In this document: positions 21,283 to 32,186 of the stretch, piece by piece | Numbering within the stretch: position 1 is the stretch's first letter | How the letters are laid out: every line of letters starts with the position of its first letter | Assembly: GCA_031308135.1 (NCBI GenBank) | Contig: JAHLJT010009436.1 | Span: forward strand, 116,341,916 to 116,405,915 | Origin: Acheta domesticus | Lineage: Eukaryota > Arthropoda > Insecta > Orthoptera > Gryllidae | Direction of reading: 5' to 3' | Length of the DNA: 64,000 nucleotides | The notes under the pieces: generated by a model | The model's database searches: none | The model's input: the letters and a program-made list of their open reading frames with translations, nothing else | What the model was told of the DNA's origin: nothing | Position numbers and translations under genes: made by a program

Positions 21283-24200
21283 ATCTTCGGTCTAGATATC
21301 CCAACACATGTGGTGGTTTGCGGGCGAAATGGGCCTCGTATGGACTCATCCCGATGCTTTCATGCGGCACGTGGTACAACCATCGATTCACATGGGGCAC
21401 TAACTCGGTCCAATCGTCATGTTTCTGGCTGCAATAAGTTCGGAACAGTCTCGACATTTCTTTCATCACCCGTTCGCTTGGATTTGATTGCGGGTGGCGA
21501 ATGGACGAGTAAATTGGAGTTAAATTTTTCTCTTGTAATGCTGTTTTCCACAGTTGGCTAGTGAATTGAGTTCCATGGTCACTCAAGACTCTACGATACT
21601 GTCCTGCTATTGCTAAATATTTCTCCAGCTGTCGTAAACACTGGTTAGTGGTGATCTTATTAATGGGGTACACTTGTGTAAACTTTGTAAACAAGTCGAT
21701 GATGACCATGATATACTTATTCCCGCGCCTCGATTTTGGTAATGGCCCGTACAAATCGACTGCAATGATATCATTTTTCCCTTCGGGAATGATCGGTGTC
21801 ACTGTACCCGCATACGATCGATTCGGAAACTTTGTCCTCATGCATGTCTCGCACGACTTGATTACTCGTTTCACATCCCTATCCATGTTTTTCCAATAAC
21901 ATAGTTCGCTTATAATGCTTTTAATTTTTGTGGACCCGTAATGTGCGGCTTGAGCGTGGACATAGTTAATTAGTTCCTCCGCGTGCGCTTTTGGGATCCA
22001 AATTTTGTAGGTAATTGGAGCGGTGTCCAATCGAATCAGCACCATGTCATTGGTCAATCTCCACCTCTCGGGATCTCTCTGCAATTTCGTCACGACTTCT
22101 TCGTCTTCTGTTTGCCCTCTTCCCTCAAGCACACGCTTGACTTTACTAATTTCGTCGTCGTGATTTTGAAGGTCTGCCAATGTGGACCAATCCCATAGAA
22201 AACTTTGAGGAATTTTTAGATCGATTGCATTGACTTGTTCGACGCCTTTATGGGTGATATTCGTCTCTGGAGCTGGGAACTGACGACTGAGTAAGTCAGG
22301 TAATACATTTTTCTGCCCCTCGACATACTCGATTCGAAAGTCAAATTGTTGTAGCCACAGTGACCACCTCATCAGCCTATCGTTTTGCCAATTGCAACGA
22401 TTTAAAAAGATTAGGGCTTTGTGATCGGTTTTGATGACAAAACTCCTCCCCATTAAGTAATTCTTTAATTTAGTTAGGGCCCAAACAACGGCATAGGCTT
22501 CTTTCTCCGATGTCGTAAAACGGATCTGCGGCCCTTTTAAAGCAGTGCTGACCAAATTGATGATTTTTGTCTCCCCATCAATGACTTGGTACAACATCGC
22601 TCCCACACCCAAATCACTACTATCTGTTTGTAGATACATAGGCTGCGTGAAATCTGGATGTGAAATCGTGCATGTTTGTAAAAACATATGCTTAAGATCG
22701 TCGAACGCCTTCTGTTGAAGTTCCGTCCATTCCCATTTCTGATCTTTTCGCAATAATCGATATAATGGAGCTATCGTTAGAGCATAATTATAGCAAAACC
22801 TGCTAAAATAATTGCAGACTCCTAAAATTCTCTTTAGTTGCCTATTATTCTTTGGTCGGGGTATGACTTCGATTTCTTTAATTCTATCCAATCCCATTTG
22901 AATTCCATTCTTCGTGATTTCATATCCCAGAAATTTGATTTGTGGTACACAAAAATGGGATTTTTCAAGATTTAATACTAAGTTATTTTGAATCAACAAT
23001 GGTAATAACTTTCCCAATGCTTCAAGGTGACGTTCAAAATCTGTCGAATGAACTAAGATATCATCAACGTAAAGAGTGGTGTCTTGTAACCCAGCATTGT
23101 TCATAATCTCGTCCAAACATTGAACCAGCGCAGCTCCACTGTTACGCAATCCAAATGGGACACGTTGAAATACATAGCTTCGCCCCTTGTAGACGAACCC
23201 TGTGTATTTCTGATCCTTCGGATGCAACCTCATTTGATAATATGCCTTGCTGAAGTCCGTTGATGAGAAGTACCCCTTATTGGCGAATCGTAACAATATT
23301 TCATCAATTTTGGGCGGTACATCCCTATACGGTATTGTCAGCGAATTCAAGTAACGCGCGTCTAAGCATAAGCGCAATGTGCCGTTCTGCTTTTTCACTA
23401 TTACAATTGGATTGACATACGCCGTAGTCGCCCTTTTGATTATGCCTTCTTCTAACATTTCTTCAATTTGTTTTGAAATTGCTTCTTGGTACGCCACTGG
23501 TATAGGATAGCTGCGTCCTTTGAACGGCGTCTCGTCTGTGAGTTGGATACGAAACACGTAATTTTTCACTGGCTCGCGATTTTTCTCGAACACCCTTTTG
23601 GCGCTGATGAGTAACTTCGATAACTTGGCCTTCTGTTCTTTGTCGAGGAGATCAGCGGAATTAACTTTCTCTTCAATTGATTCAATCCAGTCATTTGTCG
23701 CGGACGAACATAAATCTATTTCATCCTCATTTTCAATTAACTTTTCTTCATCAAATTTCATCATTGTGTTAATTCTCGCGTTTCCACGACCTATCAGAAT
23801 TTTCGCGGCTCTGGTATCTACAATTACATCATTCTCCACGAGAAAATCAATGCCTAAAATTACTGCGTACGTGAGTCCTTTTACTACGAGACATGGCGTG
23901 TCATAGACCTTGCCTCCTATTTCTAATGGTGCATAAATTTGTTTTTTGATCGGGCTCGACTTGTTTCCAATCGCAGTTGTAATTCGCGTACTTTTAATTG
24001 GCAATTGAGGTAGTTCAATCTTCGATTCCCTTAACGCATTGTAGGCGTCTTCATCCATTATGGTTGCCATGGAGCCAGTGTCCACTAACGCCTTCGTCAC
24101 CACGTCGCCGCAGCATACTTCAATCACCGGACAACGATATGGATACTCGTTCGTTGTGACCATATTCCATATGACACCCGTCGGTGGATCACCTACAGAG

Positions 24201-24298
24201 ATTACAGGAACCACGTTGTATTCAGCTTGAACGTTGTTCGACATGGGGTTCCCGCTCACATCGAACTGTGGCAGTTTCCCGATGTTGATGGCTGACAT
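21236..24298 (-). CDS. pol: Gypsy pol: protease, reverse transcriptase, RNase H, integrase (truncated by a frame break)
   Basis: The 1,020-residue frame starts at an ATG overlapping the end of gag by 43 bases. Domains in order: aspartic protease with LVDTGS (73-75 = DTG); reverse transcriptase with DFSKAYYQM near 348 and YVDD at 410-413; RNase H with LQTDSSDLGVGAML near 555; integrase zinc-binding region (HAQAAHYGS ... CETCMRTK) near 800-845; and integrase core with AVDLYGPLP, VLSDHGTQF and a later ERVMKEM. Pol lies in the -1 frame relative to gag and its own frame is closed by a TGA eight codons before the ATG. Expression could therefore be by -1 slippage in that short overlap or by restart at the ATG. 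I see no classic slippery heptamer. The last 19 or so residues are off-frame; the true C-terminal domain continues in another frame (20983-21282). Confidence 0.9.
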   Translation of the reverse strand: MSAINIGKLPQFDVSGNPMSNNVQAEYNVVPVISVGDPPTGVIWNMVTTNEYPYRCPVIEVCCGDVVTKALVDTGSMATIMDEDAYNALRESKIELPQLPIKSTRITTAIGNKSSPIKKQIYAPLEIGGKVYDTPCLVVKGLTYAVILGIDFLVENDVIVDTRAAKILIGRGNARINTMMKFDEEKLIENEDEIDLCSSATNDWIESIEEKVNSADLLDKEQKAKLSKLLISAKRVFEKNREPVKNYVFRIQLTDETPFKGRSYPIPVAYQEAISKQIEEMLEEGIIKRATTAYVNPIVIVKKQNGTLRLCLDARYLNSLTIPYRDVPPKIDEILLRFANKGYFSSTDFSKAYYQMRLHPKDQKYTGFVYKGRSYVFQRVPFGLRNSGAALVQCLDEIMNNAGLQDTTLYVDDILVHSTDFERHLEALGKLLPLLIQNNLVLNLEKSHFCVPQIKFLGYEITKNGIQMGLDRIKEIEVIPRPKNNRQLKRILGVCNYFSRFCYNYALTIAPLYRLLRKDQKWEWTELQQKAFDDLKHMFLQTCTISHPDFTQPMYLQTDSSDLGVGAMLYQVIDGETKIINLVSTALKGPQIRFTTSEKEAYAVVWALTKLKNYLMGRSFVIKTDHKALIFLNRCNWQNDRLMRWSLWLQQFDFRIEYVEGQKNVLPDLLSRQFPAPETNITHKGVEQVNAIDLKIPQSFLWDWSTLADLQNHDDEISKVKRVLEGRGQTEDEEVVTKLQRDPERWRLTNDMVLIRLDTAPITYKIWIPKAHAEELINYVHAQAAHYGSTKIKSIISELCYWKNMDRDVKRVIKSCETCMRTKFPNRSYAGTVTPIIPEGKNDIIAVDLYGPLPKSRRGNKYIMVIIDLFTKFTQVYPINKITTNQCLRQLEKYLAIAGQYRRVLSDHGTQFTSQLWKTALQEKNLTPIYSSIRHPQSNPSERVMKEMSRLFRTYCSQKHDDWTELVPHVNRWLYHVPHESIGMSPYEAHFARKPPHVLGYLDRRCDRTGTLPHGTTNSG

Positions 24299-25944
24299 TG
24301 ATGTTTGTCCCCTAATTCTTCATTATTCTCTTCTTCTTTAGTCTTGCGCTTGTTTTGAGGGTATGTTTTATTAGTCTTCTCCCCTCCTGGTTTTGAAGTT
24401 CGGTCTTTCGTTTCATTCCGAAAGTTATTTTCTTCCGTATTTCGATCATTCTTTTTATTGTTTGGTTGATCGCTCTGTTTCGATGATTTTGCCTCTTGAC
24501 CTCCCACACTCGTGCTGATGGCATTAATCGTCGTACTAGTCTTGCCTCCCTTCATGACATTATCTGCTGTAATATCATAATTACCTAGCAAGCTTTGGAA
24601 TGCCTCAATGTCACGCGGAGCTATGCTTCTTATCAAGTTCTGTATGCTGTATGGGAAATGTCTTGTTAATAAACAAATAATTTCTTTGTCTTCCATAGGT
24701 GGCGAACATAACTTGAGTGCAGCAATCTTCCCCGCCGCATAATCGCGCATGCTTCCTAGCGTCGGCTTGTAGTACGTATTCATAACTGTCATCTTGTGGT
24801 TGAGTTGAATTTCCTCGCTCCAATATCTATTTAAAAATTTTATTTTAAATTCTTGAATTGTTTGAGGAAACGGTTCAAGCGTTTTTAACCATGTTCTTGC
24901 ATTTTTTTGTAAAATCTGGTACAATAAATGCGTTTTATATTGCTCTGGCAAGCGACTAAGAGCCATAAAACTATCTAGTGCCTTTAAGAACGAATATGGA
25001 TGTTCTTCGGGCGATCCCGAAAATTTCAACGTAGGTGGCACATTTAAGTTTAACGGGTGCGTCGAACCTACAGCTGCCGGCATGGTATCTACCGTTGCTT
25101 GCAAGTTGTTTAGTTTTGTTAGCACCTTCAAACGTTCTTGTGTGCCCACTTCTACCTGATTTGAAATCCCTTTCAGTTCTTGTGCGATTTTGTCTTCATG
25201 TCGTTTCGTACGAATTTCGACGAATTCAGTTATTGAATCAATTCGCGTGTTCATTTCTTCACATTTATTTTGTACAGTTTCAATCTTCTCAGATTGTTCC
25301 TCTACTTTTCTTGCTTGTGCCTCTAACTTCTTGTCAACTTCATTCTTCAATTCGGCTGCCCCCGTTTCCTGTGCTCGCTGAATTGCTTCGACCTTGTCGT
25401 TAACAGCACTTATTTTGGTTGTCAACTCCGTAGCTAAAGCATTTTGCTGTTCTTTCAACTCCGTAGCTAACACCTGGTTTTGTTGTTGAATCTCGCGTTG
25501 AACACTCTCTTGTACATGTTGGATGTTTTCTTGTACCTGTTGCATGTCGCGTTGAACATTCTCTTGTACATGTTGGATGTTTTCTTGTACCTGTTGCATG
25601 TCGCGTTGAACATTCTCTTGTACATGTTGAATGTCGCGTTGTATTTCTGCAGCTATTGCGTGGTTTTGTTGTTGCATATTCTCTATCTTATTGGTAAGGG
25701 TTGTATGGAAATTACCTAACAATGCCCTCATTAGGTTTAGCATGGGGTCATCCGGACTAACGGGTGGTGATTCCCCTTCTAACATTTCCGGTGACGATTC
25801 TAATGGCTCTGTTCCGCGAGCAGATTCGGTCGGCGTTCGTTCTACGGTCGGCCTTGCCTCCACTTCGCGCTGCCCCTCCTCCTCGTCACTGTTAGCGGCC
25901 TCTGCCCCCACTAAGCCTCTACTTTGCATGAATCTATCCGCCAT
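24256..25944 (-). CDS. gag: Gypsy gag capsid protein with long coiled coil
   Basis: 562 residues, intact. An acidic N-terminus (NSDEEEGQREVE) leads to a long heptad-rich coiled coil (roughly 85-280) containing tandem 18-residue units of the VQENVQRDMQQVQENIQH type. Then comes a Ty3/gypsy-type capsid region (roughly 300-460; PYSFLKALDSFMALSRLPEQ, RTWLKTLEP, FLNRYWSEE). The end is basic and polar (about 470-562). No CCHC zinc knuckle is visible, which is unusual for gypsy gags but known in some lineages. The protein would assemble particles around element RNA in the cytoplasm. It is the first frame after the 5' LTR and leader, and its end overlaps pol. Confidence 0.88.
   Translation of the reverse strand: MADRFMQSRGLVGAEAANSDEEEGQREVEARPTVERTPTESARGTEPLESSPEMLEGESPPVSPDDPMLNLMRALLGNFHTTLTNKIENMQQQNHAIAAEIQRDIQHVQENVQRDMQQVQENIQHVQENVQRDMQQVQENIQHVQESVQREIQQQNQVLATELKEQQNALATELTTKISAVNDKVEAIQRAQETGAAELKNEVDKKLEAQARKVEEQSEKIETVQNKCEEMNTRIDSITEFVEIRTKRHEDKIAQELKGISNQVEVGTQERLKVLTKLNNLQATVDTMPAAVGSTHPLNLNVPPTLKFSGSPEEHPYSFLKALDSFMALSRLPEQYKTHLLYQILQKNARTWLKTLEPFPQTIQEFKIKFLNRYWSEEIQLNHKMTVMNTYYKPTLGSMRDYAAGKIAALKLCSPPMEDKEIICLLTRHFPYSIQNLIRSIAPRDIEAFQSLLGNYDITADNVMKGGKTSTTINAISTSVGGQEAKSSKQSDQPNNKKNDRNTEENNFRNETKDRTSKPGGEKTNKTYPQNKRKTKEEENNEELGDKHQCQPSTSGNCHSSM
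25500..25650. repeat. 54-bp direct repeats inside gag
   Basis: About two and a half units of a 54-bp sequence (TTCTTGTACCTGTTGCATGT / CGCGTTGAACATTCTCTTGT / ACATGTTGGATGTT on the + strand) encode the 18-residue coiled-coil units. 54 is a multiple of 3, so copy changes keep the frame. Confidence 0.85.
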
Positions 25945-26369
25945 GATACGAGGTTGAGTACCCGTTTACAGCAATTCTTTACACAAAAGATATTTGTTGG
26001 AAACGAAATTACCTCCCTCACAACACACTGAATAATTTATACACTCCACAACAAAATCACATAGAAATAGAACTTATCACACTGCTGAAAATAAAACACA
26101 AACCATGACATGTACACTGCAATAAATTGTAACACTGTAACAACTATGAACACCGTACATCATTCACAAGTATCGTTCTCCTTTCAATATTTCCTTTTAA
26201 CTTTAATTTTATTCATAGCATTGTGTGTGTTCCCTCTTTGATTTGACAAGTCACTACACAATCTTATATGGGACTTTGGAAACCCTAAATTTTAGCCTTA
26301 TTAATGATGCAAATATTAATTTCCTCTCTCCTGCTATCATTAGTTAATGCTAATTTAACTTTCAAGGTC
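25945..26369 (-). other. Gypsy 5' leader between primer site and gag
   Basis: About 425 bases of untranslated leader, AT-rich, with no long frame. It would carry packaging signals by position; none can be identified. Confidence 0.7.
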
Positions 26370-26385
26370 CCCTGTTCGGGCGCCA
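26370..26385 (-). promoter_or_regulatory. Primer binding site, tRNA-Lys type
   Basis: On the minus strand TGGCGCCCGAACAGGG starts five bases after the 5' LTR end. It is complementary to the 3' end of tRNA-Lys(UUU), including the CCA. This fixes the element's direction. Confidence 0.88.
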
Positions 26386-26390
26386 TTTAA

Positions 26391-28311
26391 TGCAACGGAA
26401 CATGCCATCTCTCGACATGCCGGCACTAACCAACCTTTGATGGGCTAGGGCGGATATACCCCACGAGAATCAAATGCTTCTGGCGTGGGTGTCACCAGGA
26501 CGTCACGGCGCTCCAGTCACCGCCTCGTCGCCAGGCCCTGCCGGTTGTTTATCAAAATATTTTCTTTTATAGGATGCTCCCTCCCTAGGAAATCCTACAT
26601 GGTTTAGTGACCAGGGAAAATCACAATCCACAAATGCTTTATATCTCATTCATTAACCAAAATGGATTACATAACATTACAACATGCAGCGGGCAAACCA
26701 CTGCTTTGCCCTACACTGCCTGTACACATTACACCTAAGAGAGATTTCGATAATCCTATTTCCAGCTGGATTTACCTAAACATTCTCTTAAGATTTTCAT
26801 TACTACTTAAATTAGTGTGGCATTACTTATTGCCTTTCACATAAAAGCACATGTACACTGACTCTTTCGATAAAGAAAAAGACTGATTTTAACAAAGTTA
26901 CTTATTGTTCTGGTTTAGATGCATGTAAGCATCGTATTCTATTTTAAATTCTGTTTAGAACGACACTTTGAACATGAAAGAAAGACCAAATCCAAATCTA
27001 GAATTGTCCTCATTAGCCTCTCCTATTTCTGCTAATACCTTGTATTTTTACAGCACTGTCAAAGTTTACAGGTACTCACTCTCGTTTGCTGCATGGCGGT
27101 GGAATACCGTTACACCTCCCCCTCTCGCGCGCGTTCCGGAGACCTCCCGTTCGCCCACTAGCAGCCGGGAAGGGCGTAGCGATGACCTCGCTGTCTTCAC
27201 GGCCGCTCGAACAAATGGAAGCCTCGGCGAGCCTGTGGAGTAGCGGCGGGCCCGATGGCGACCTCGGGATGCAACGGTGAATTGCACCGCGGCGCCTCTC
27301 GTACTCGCTGTATTCCACGTCACGTACCAACTTCTCGGCTGTACCTTCTTCTTCTATCTTCTCCCTTCTTCTTTCTTCGTTCTCCTTCAATGCGAATTAC
27401 ACGTCAGTTCAGAAAGTTCAGACGTCTTTAATTTTCTTCCTCACAAACTCATTCCGGACAACAGTTCATTAAATAATTCTTGATTTGAACATCGGGCTCG
27501 TTTCACTTTGCTCCCGTGCACTTTGAAAGTTCTGGTGGCGTTGGAAGTTGTGAATTACGCACCGACTCACGTTATACTTGGTCATGAATTCTGTTTTAGA
27601 ACAAAACTGCTCCTAGCGGATATCGCATCTCGTCGTTAACTTTTTTCTAAAAGCAACGTTTCACGTCGTCGAAAACTTGTTCTAGAAGAAACATTCTACA
27701 CGTCTCGCCTCGTCGACAACTCTTCCTAGAAGAAACGTCCTACACGTCTCACCTAGTCGACAACTTTTTCTAGAAGACCCGTCTTGCCTCGTCGGAAACT
27801 CTTTCTAGAAGACCCGTCTTGCCTCGTCGGAAACTCTTTCTAGAAGAAACGTCCTACACGTCTCACCTCGTCGACAAATTTTTCTAGAAGACCCGTCTTG
27901 CCTCGTCGGAAACTCTTTCTAGAAGAAACGTCCTACACGTCTCACCTCGTCGACAACTCTTTCTAGAAGAAACGTCCTACACGTCTCACCTAGTCGACAA
28001 CTTTTTCTAGAAGACCCGTCTTGCCTCGTCGGAAACTCTTTCTAGAAGACCAAAATTCTACATCGGTTACCAGGCTGCCTCTGTCCTACTCTCCTCGCGT
28101 GACCTACGCCGACCAATGGCTATCGTGGGATTTTCGGCCCTCTCCTCATTGGCGACCATCGGTTCCGGTTGTAGGCTTCGAAATTATTCGACGCCTTCGT
28201 CATCCGCTGACGTCGACGGCGCGCGGCTTTCAAAGCTGCCTGCGCCTTATGGTGTTCGGGCTGGTTGTAGATTTATTATGGGACGAATGCATTTCGTCCA
28301 TTTTCGTCTCA
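26391..28311 (-). repeat. 5' LTR of the gypsy element
   Basis: 1921 bp, nearly identical to the left LTR. It carries the element's promoter by position. It contains the second copy of the internal minisatellite at about 27665-28050. Confidence 0.93.
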
Positions 28312-28315
28312 TTAT

Positions 28316-30790
28316 AATAGATTTAGAGAGTGCATAACAATTTTCATGCATTAAATATATACCAATTTTGTCATGGAACGTTTCCTGAAAAGCTGTGTTT
28401 TGGACTATGGTTGTTTTACAAAAAACTTTAATTGATCATCATTAAGATAGCATTTCTAAAAAATTTGAGCGAAACATGAGAAAAGCGAAATTTATGATAC
28501 TAAAGTTATTAATTTCATTAACATTATTTAAAAAATAATTTGTGACAGAAAAAACGCTAGTTAAATCATTACAATGTCACCGTTTACCTAGAATATTTTC
28601 TAAATGGCTAAAGATATCGCGAAGAAATGTTCACCGAACGATTTAGAATATAGGGACTCATCAGATTTTTCAGCTTTCGGATAACATTTTTTTATTTTAA
28701 AGATATTGGACTAACTTCATTTTTTAAATGGAACATTATATTTTTACACAATTACATAGGTTTTTAGACAAAAAACTAAGCAATACTGCATATGTTGGCA
28801 TTAGATGAATGATCAAACACTAAGGAATTTTTAAATCCGACGTTATAGCAGATTGGGAAGTTCGCAGTTCGGTTGAATTTCTAATAGTTATTTTTTATTC
28901 AGCACTTATCGTTTGCTGATTGAAAAAGACGTGGCAGTGAGGCAGTCTAGAAATCGCAAAAGAGGTTTGTCACGATCAGATAGTGAGTGATGTAGAGACT
29001 AGAGAGTGCAGCGCAGAGATTTATGGCCCGGCGGCAGCGGCGGCGCGTCGTTTCTGCGGTCAGTTGACATACAAACTTTCAGAAATGTGCGACCCATTTG
29101 TGTCATCAACAACGTAATTTCAGTTAAAGTTATTTCGTTTTATTAATGGTTTAGGACAATTTTCAGAGGACACTGACGAAAATTTGAATACATTACAGAA
29201 ATATTTCGTGTCAATGTTTCTAATACTTAAGAAGTTGCGATTCAGTTTATTACGCCTTTGCGCTGGAATAGCGCAATTTTCACAGTCAGAGATATGTATT
29301 TCTGTACTTTATCTACCTTTCGGAAATATTCCGAAGAAGAAACAACGAGCTCTCCTTGCGAATTTATGCAAAATGATTTCAAAAAATCAGCGCGAAGTAC
29401 ACTCCATAAATTGTCTACAGTGGAATGTATTTCGCAAGACTTACGCTATAACTCATGATACAAGTATGCCCCTTCTAAAAATCAAAAGAGTTTTGATCTG
29501 CCTGATGAATAATGGTGTTAACGAGAACATACAGAGGAGATTTTCTTGTCCTGTTGCTTGATTATTTTGGACGAAATATTAACTCATTACCAAGAGTGAT
29601 CGTAATATTCGAGGGCTTCACCGGGAAGTTTCTTGAAAGCGAAATTCGACCGATATAGTAGCAAAGCTGCTGCAAAAGAATGTGACATGCGCCTTGGAGA
29701 CCGCTGAGTTGCCCGGCGCCGTGCCACAAATTTTTGTGTATCTGTTTTTCGTACGATGACGGATTTCATACTATTTTGTGCTCTCAATTATTCATCAAAT
29801 ATGTGTGGTATTGAATTTATCTTTCAAGATCAATTCGTGTAGAAAAATGTATAGTGTTCCATTAAAGAAACAATGTTAGTCCAAATACATTTAAAATAAA
29901 ATGTGTTTTAAAAAGGTTATAACTACAACTGATAATCCCGATATGTCGTGGATCGTTCGGTGAAAATTTCATCTCAATATCTTGAACCGTTTACAGAATA
30001 TTCGAGATGAACAGTTTTATTTACTAACTCTGTTTAAATGAGTTATTATGATATGCACATTCATGAATGTCATGCACGTCGCCTTCGACTTCATAAATTA
30101 AACGGAAAAGACATGCGATCAGACCATTTTTTCGAGTAAACTTTGTGACAAAATAATAAAAACAAGCAAATATTTTTTTCATAATAGAAAATTCGTAATA
30201 TACTATATTTCCAAACTATACAAAAGAATACAACGCTCTGTAACAATGATTAGCACCTCTGCACTCGACATGGATGCGCTGATGGTATTTGATCGATTCT
30301 TGAGAGGAGGAATACCGAATAACTTCCATTCACGAAAGACCTTATTTCGTTAATCCTCTGCGATAATCTGACCTTGAGCTGTCACGTCTACTTTAAAGTC
30401 GTAATTATCTACAGAGGAAACAAGAATTTGTAATGCCGACAGTGGAACGATAATGATCACTTTCTCTCTTTTCTGCAACATAAATTGTGTATCAGTGTTT
30501 ATGATTACATACTTAGGAAACTTAATTTATTTCTTTTAAATGGTAGACCTCCACACATTACCTGTGCCATGTATCCCTTTCTCAGCTCTTCCTCACCATT
30601 CGCGAGAGTAAGGCTACGTTCTCCATCACCGAGTCCTACACCAACTATTCTTTCCTGGCCAAGAACTTCCCTATGAAGCAAAGAACGCTGTGGAGGCCCC
30701 CGTGAGAATTGTGAAGTTCAGCTCTAATAGGCAACGGTAAACAAAGGACAGTTATCAGAACGCGAACAAACTTGGCGAGCTAAAACAGCA
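28316..30790. other. Non-coding stretch between gypsy element and ZIP promoter region
   Basis: AT-rich, with a short GC patch (GGCCCGGCGGCAGCGGCGGC) near 29022 followed by an initiator-like TCAGTT near 29061. Frames of up to 125 codons (29184-29561) show no recognisable domain. No gene is supported. Confidence 0.5.
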
Positions 30791-30794
30791 AACA

Positions 30795-31330
30795 GTACGT
30801 GCAGCTCAAATCGGCACTGCGGACGGCTGGGCGCGCAGCAAAAGAAAGAGGCGAATCGGCCTCCGGCGACGGCTGCGTTGGCGGCGGCGGCGCGGCGGAG
30901 GAGGAGGCGCGGGGCGTATCGGGGGGCGATCTGCGTACGTTCAGGCGTTATCAGCGGCGCCAATGGCTGCGGGCCGTCCGGCGGCCGAGGCCCCGCGGCT
31001 ACCCCGGAGCGCCGCCAGCAGTCCGCGCGAGGCCAAGGAGGCGTCCGCAGCGCACCGCCCACCGCAGGACCCGCCTCCTCTCGCCGGCCGCTCCGCCACC
31101 CGCGCCCCCGCCACCTATCGCGCGCACACGCGCCCGCCGCCGCCCCGCGCACGCGCCGGCTGCGCCAACGGCTGCGCCAGCGCCAGCGCCACCGGCACGC
31201 CAGTGACGCTCCAGTGAGTACGCACAGCGCCTGTCGCCGTCACCTGCCCAGCCGAGGTCGTTGTGGCCTTGCTCTTGGCAGGTTCCCGCAACTCGGAAAG
31301 GACCCACCTCCTCTGCTCGAAAATCTTGAC
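30795..31330 (+). promoter_or_regulatory. CpG island, likely ZIP promoter and untranslated first exon
   Basis: About 530 bp of very GC- and CpG-rich DNA ends about 440 bp before the ZIP start codon. A donor-like CCA/GTGAGT after 31213 could end a non-coding first exon spliced to somewhere before 31767. Long frames on both strands here (30724-31396) are Ala/Arg/Pro-rich composition artefacts and match nothing I know. Confidence 0.55.
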
Positions 31331-31766
31331 CCGCTTTGCGTCACTGTGAGTCACGACGATCGGGGACAGTCGGTCACCGAGAGGGAGGCATCGTGACGTA
31401 ACTGTTTTCGGGGAGACATTTGGTCTGATAACGAGGAAACAAAGGGCAGCTCCACTACCTGCGACGCGGGATCATTATCTATTACAGGAAGCACCACGTG
31501 ACCGCCGACGTCGGCTGCACTGACTAGTATTAGACCGACTGAGCGGGATTAGACGGCATTAAACTAAGAAGAAGCCAGCACGCACATGTCGAGAGAGGAC
31601 ATCGCCTCATTCGAAGTTTGGAGGAGGGAGCTGGTGGGAGCTAGTTTACTAACAGATCCGTTATTCAGATTCACATCGAGTATTTTGACATAGAATATCT
31701 CCGGGACCGAAAAACTTAGAAAATACCTTGGAGTCGGTTTAGAACCCACGCACCAGAAGAACAGCT

Positions 31767-32186
31767 ATGCCTATCGTAAATACGGCAGAAACGGCTCGTC
31801 TCGCCAGACTGTTGGTGGGTCGTCATGACGACCATTCCCACGAAGAAGATGACGGCGACGTGGATGACAGCGGTGTGGTGGTGGCCAAGGTGGTGGCGAT
31901 GCTGGTGCTGGGCGTGTGCACGCTCATCCTGGGCACGCTGCCCATGTTTCTGTCGCGGCGCCTGAACTGGGGGGCGGACGGCGCGGGCCCCCAGAAGCGC
32001 GGGCAGGTGGCGCTGGCCCTGCTGCGGGCGCTGGGCGGCGGCGCGCTGCTCGCCACCACCTTCCTGCACATGCTGCCGGAGACGCGCGAGGCCGTGGAGC
32101 ACTTGCAGAGCGACCACCTGCTGCGCGAGACCCCCTTCCACCTGCCCGAGACGCTCGTCTGCTGCGGCTTCTTCCTCATGTACACG
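31767..32186 (+). CDS. ZIP exon 1 (residues 1-140)
   Basis: Starts at ATG 31767 and encodes helices 1 and 2 and the start of helix 3 (ending CCGFFLMYT). The donor is ACG/GTGAGT, phase 0. The exon's third codon positions are almost all G or C after the first 60 codons. Confidence 0.9.

Larger units (their letters stand above)
18919..28311 (-). mobile_element. Complete Ty3/gypsy LTR retrotransposon, very young insertion
   Basis: The element is 9.4 kb with LTRs of 1918 bp (left) and 1921 bp (right). The LTRs end in TG...CA and are flanked by a 4-bp TTAT duplication (18915-18918 and 28312-28315). The differences I could see between LTRs are one substitution (G/C in GACGAATGS, near 20815/28290) and three one-base length changes in homopolymers. 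Internally, on the minus strand, come a tRNA-Lys-type primer site, gag, an overlapping pol, and a short purine-rich tract before the 3' LTR. No env frame is present. Near-identical LTRs imply recent insertion. Confidence 0.93.

Noticed and set aside
25035..25957. Plus-strand frames of 60-122 codons
   Set aside because: Antisense shadows of gag; Cys/Leu-rich composition follows from the coiled-coil codons.
26370..26385. A tRNA-Lys gene
   Set aside because: Only the 16-base primer site is present, with no tRNA body.
30724..31396. Several Ala/Arg/Pro-rich frames on both strands
   Set aside because: Composition artefact of the CpG island.
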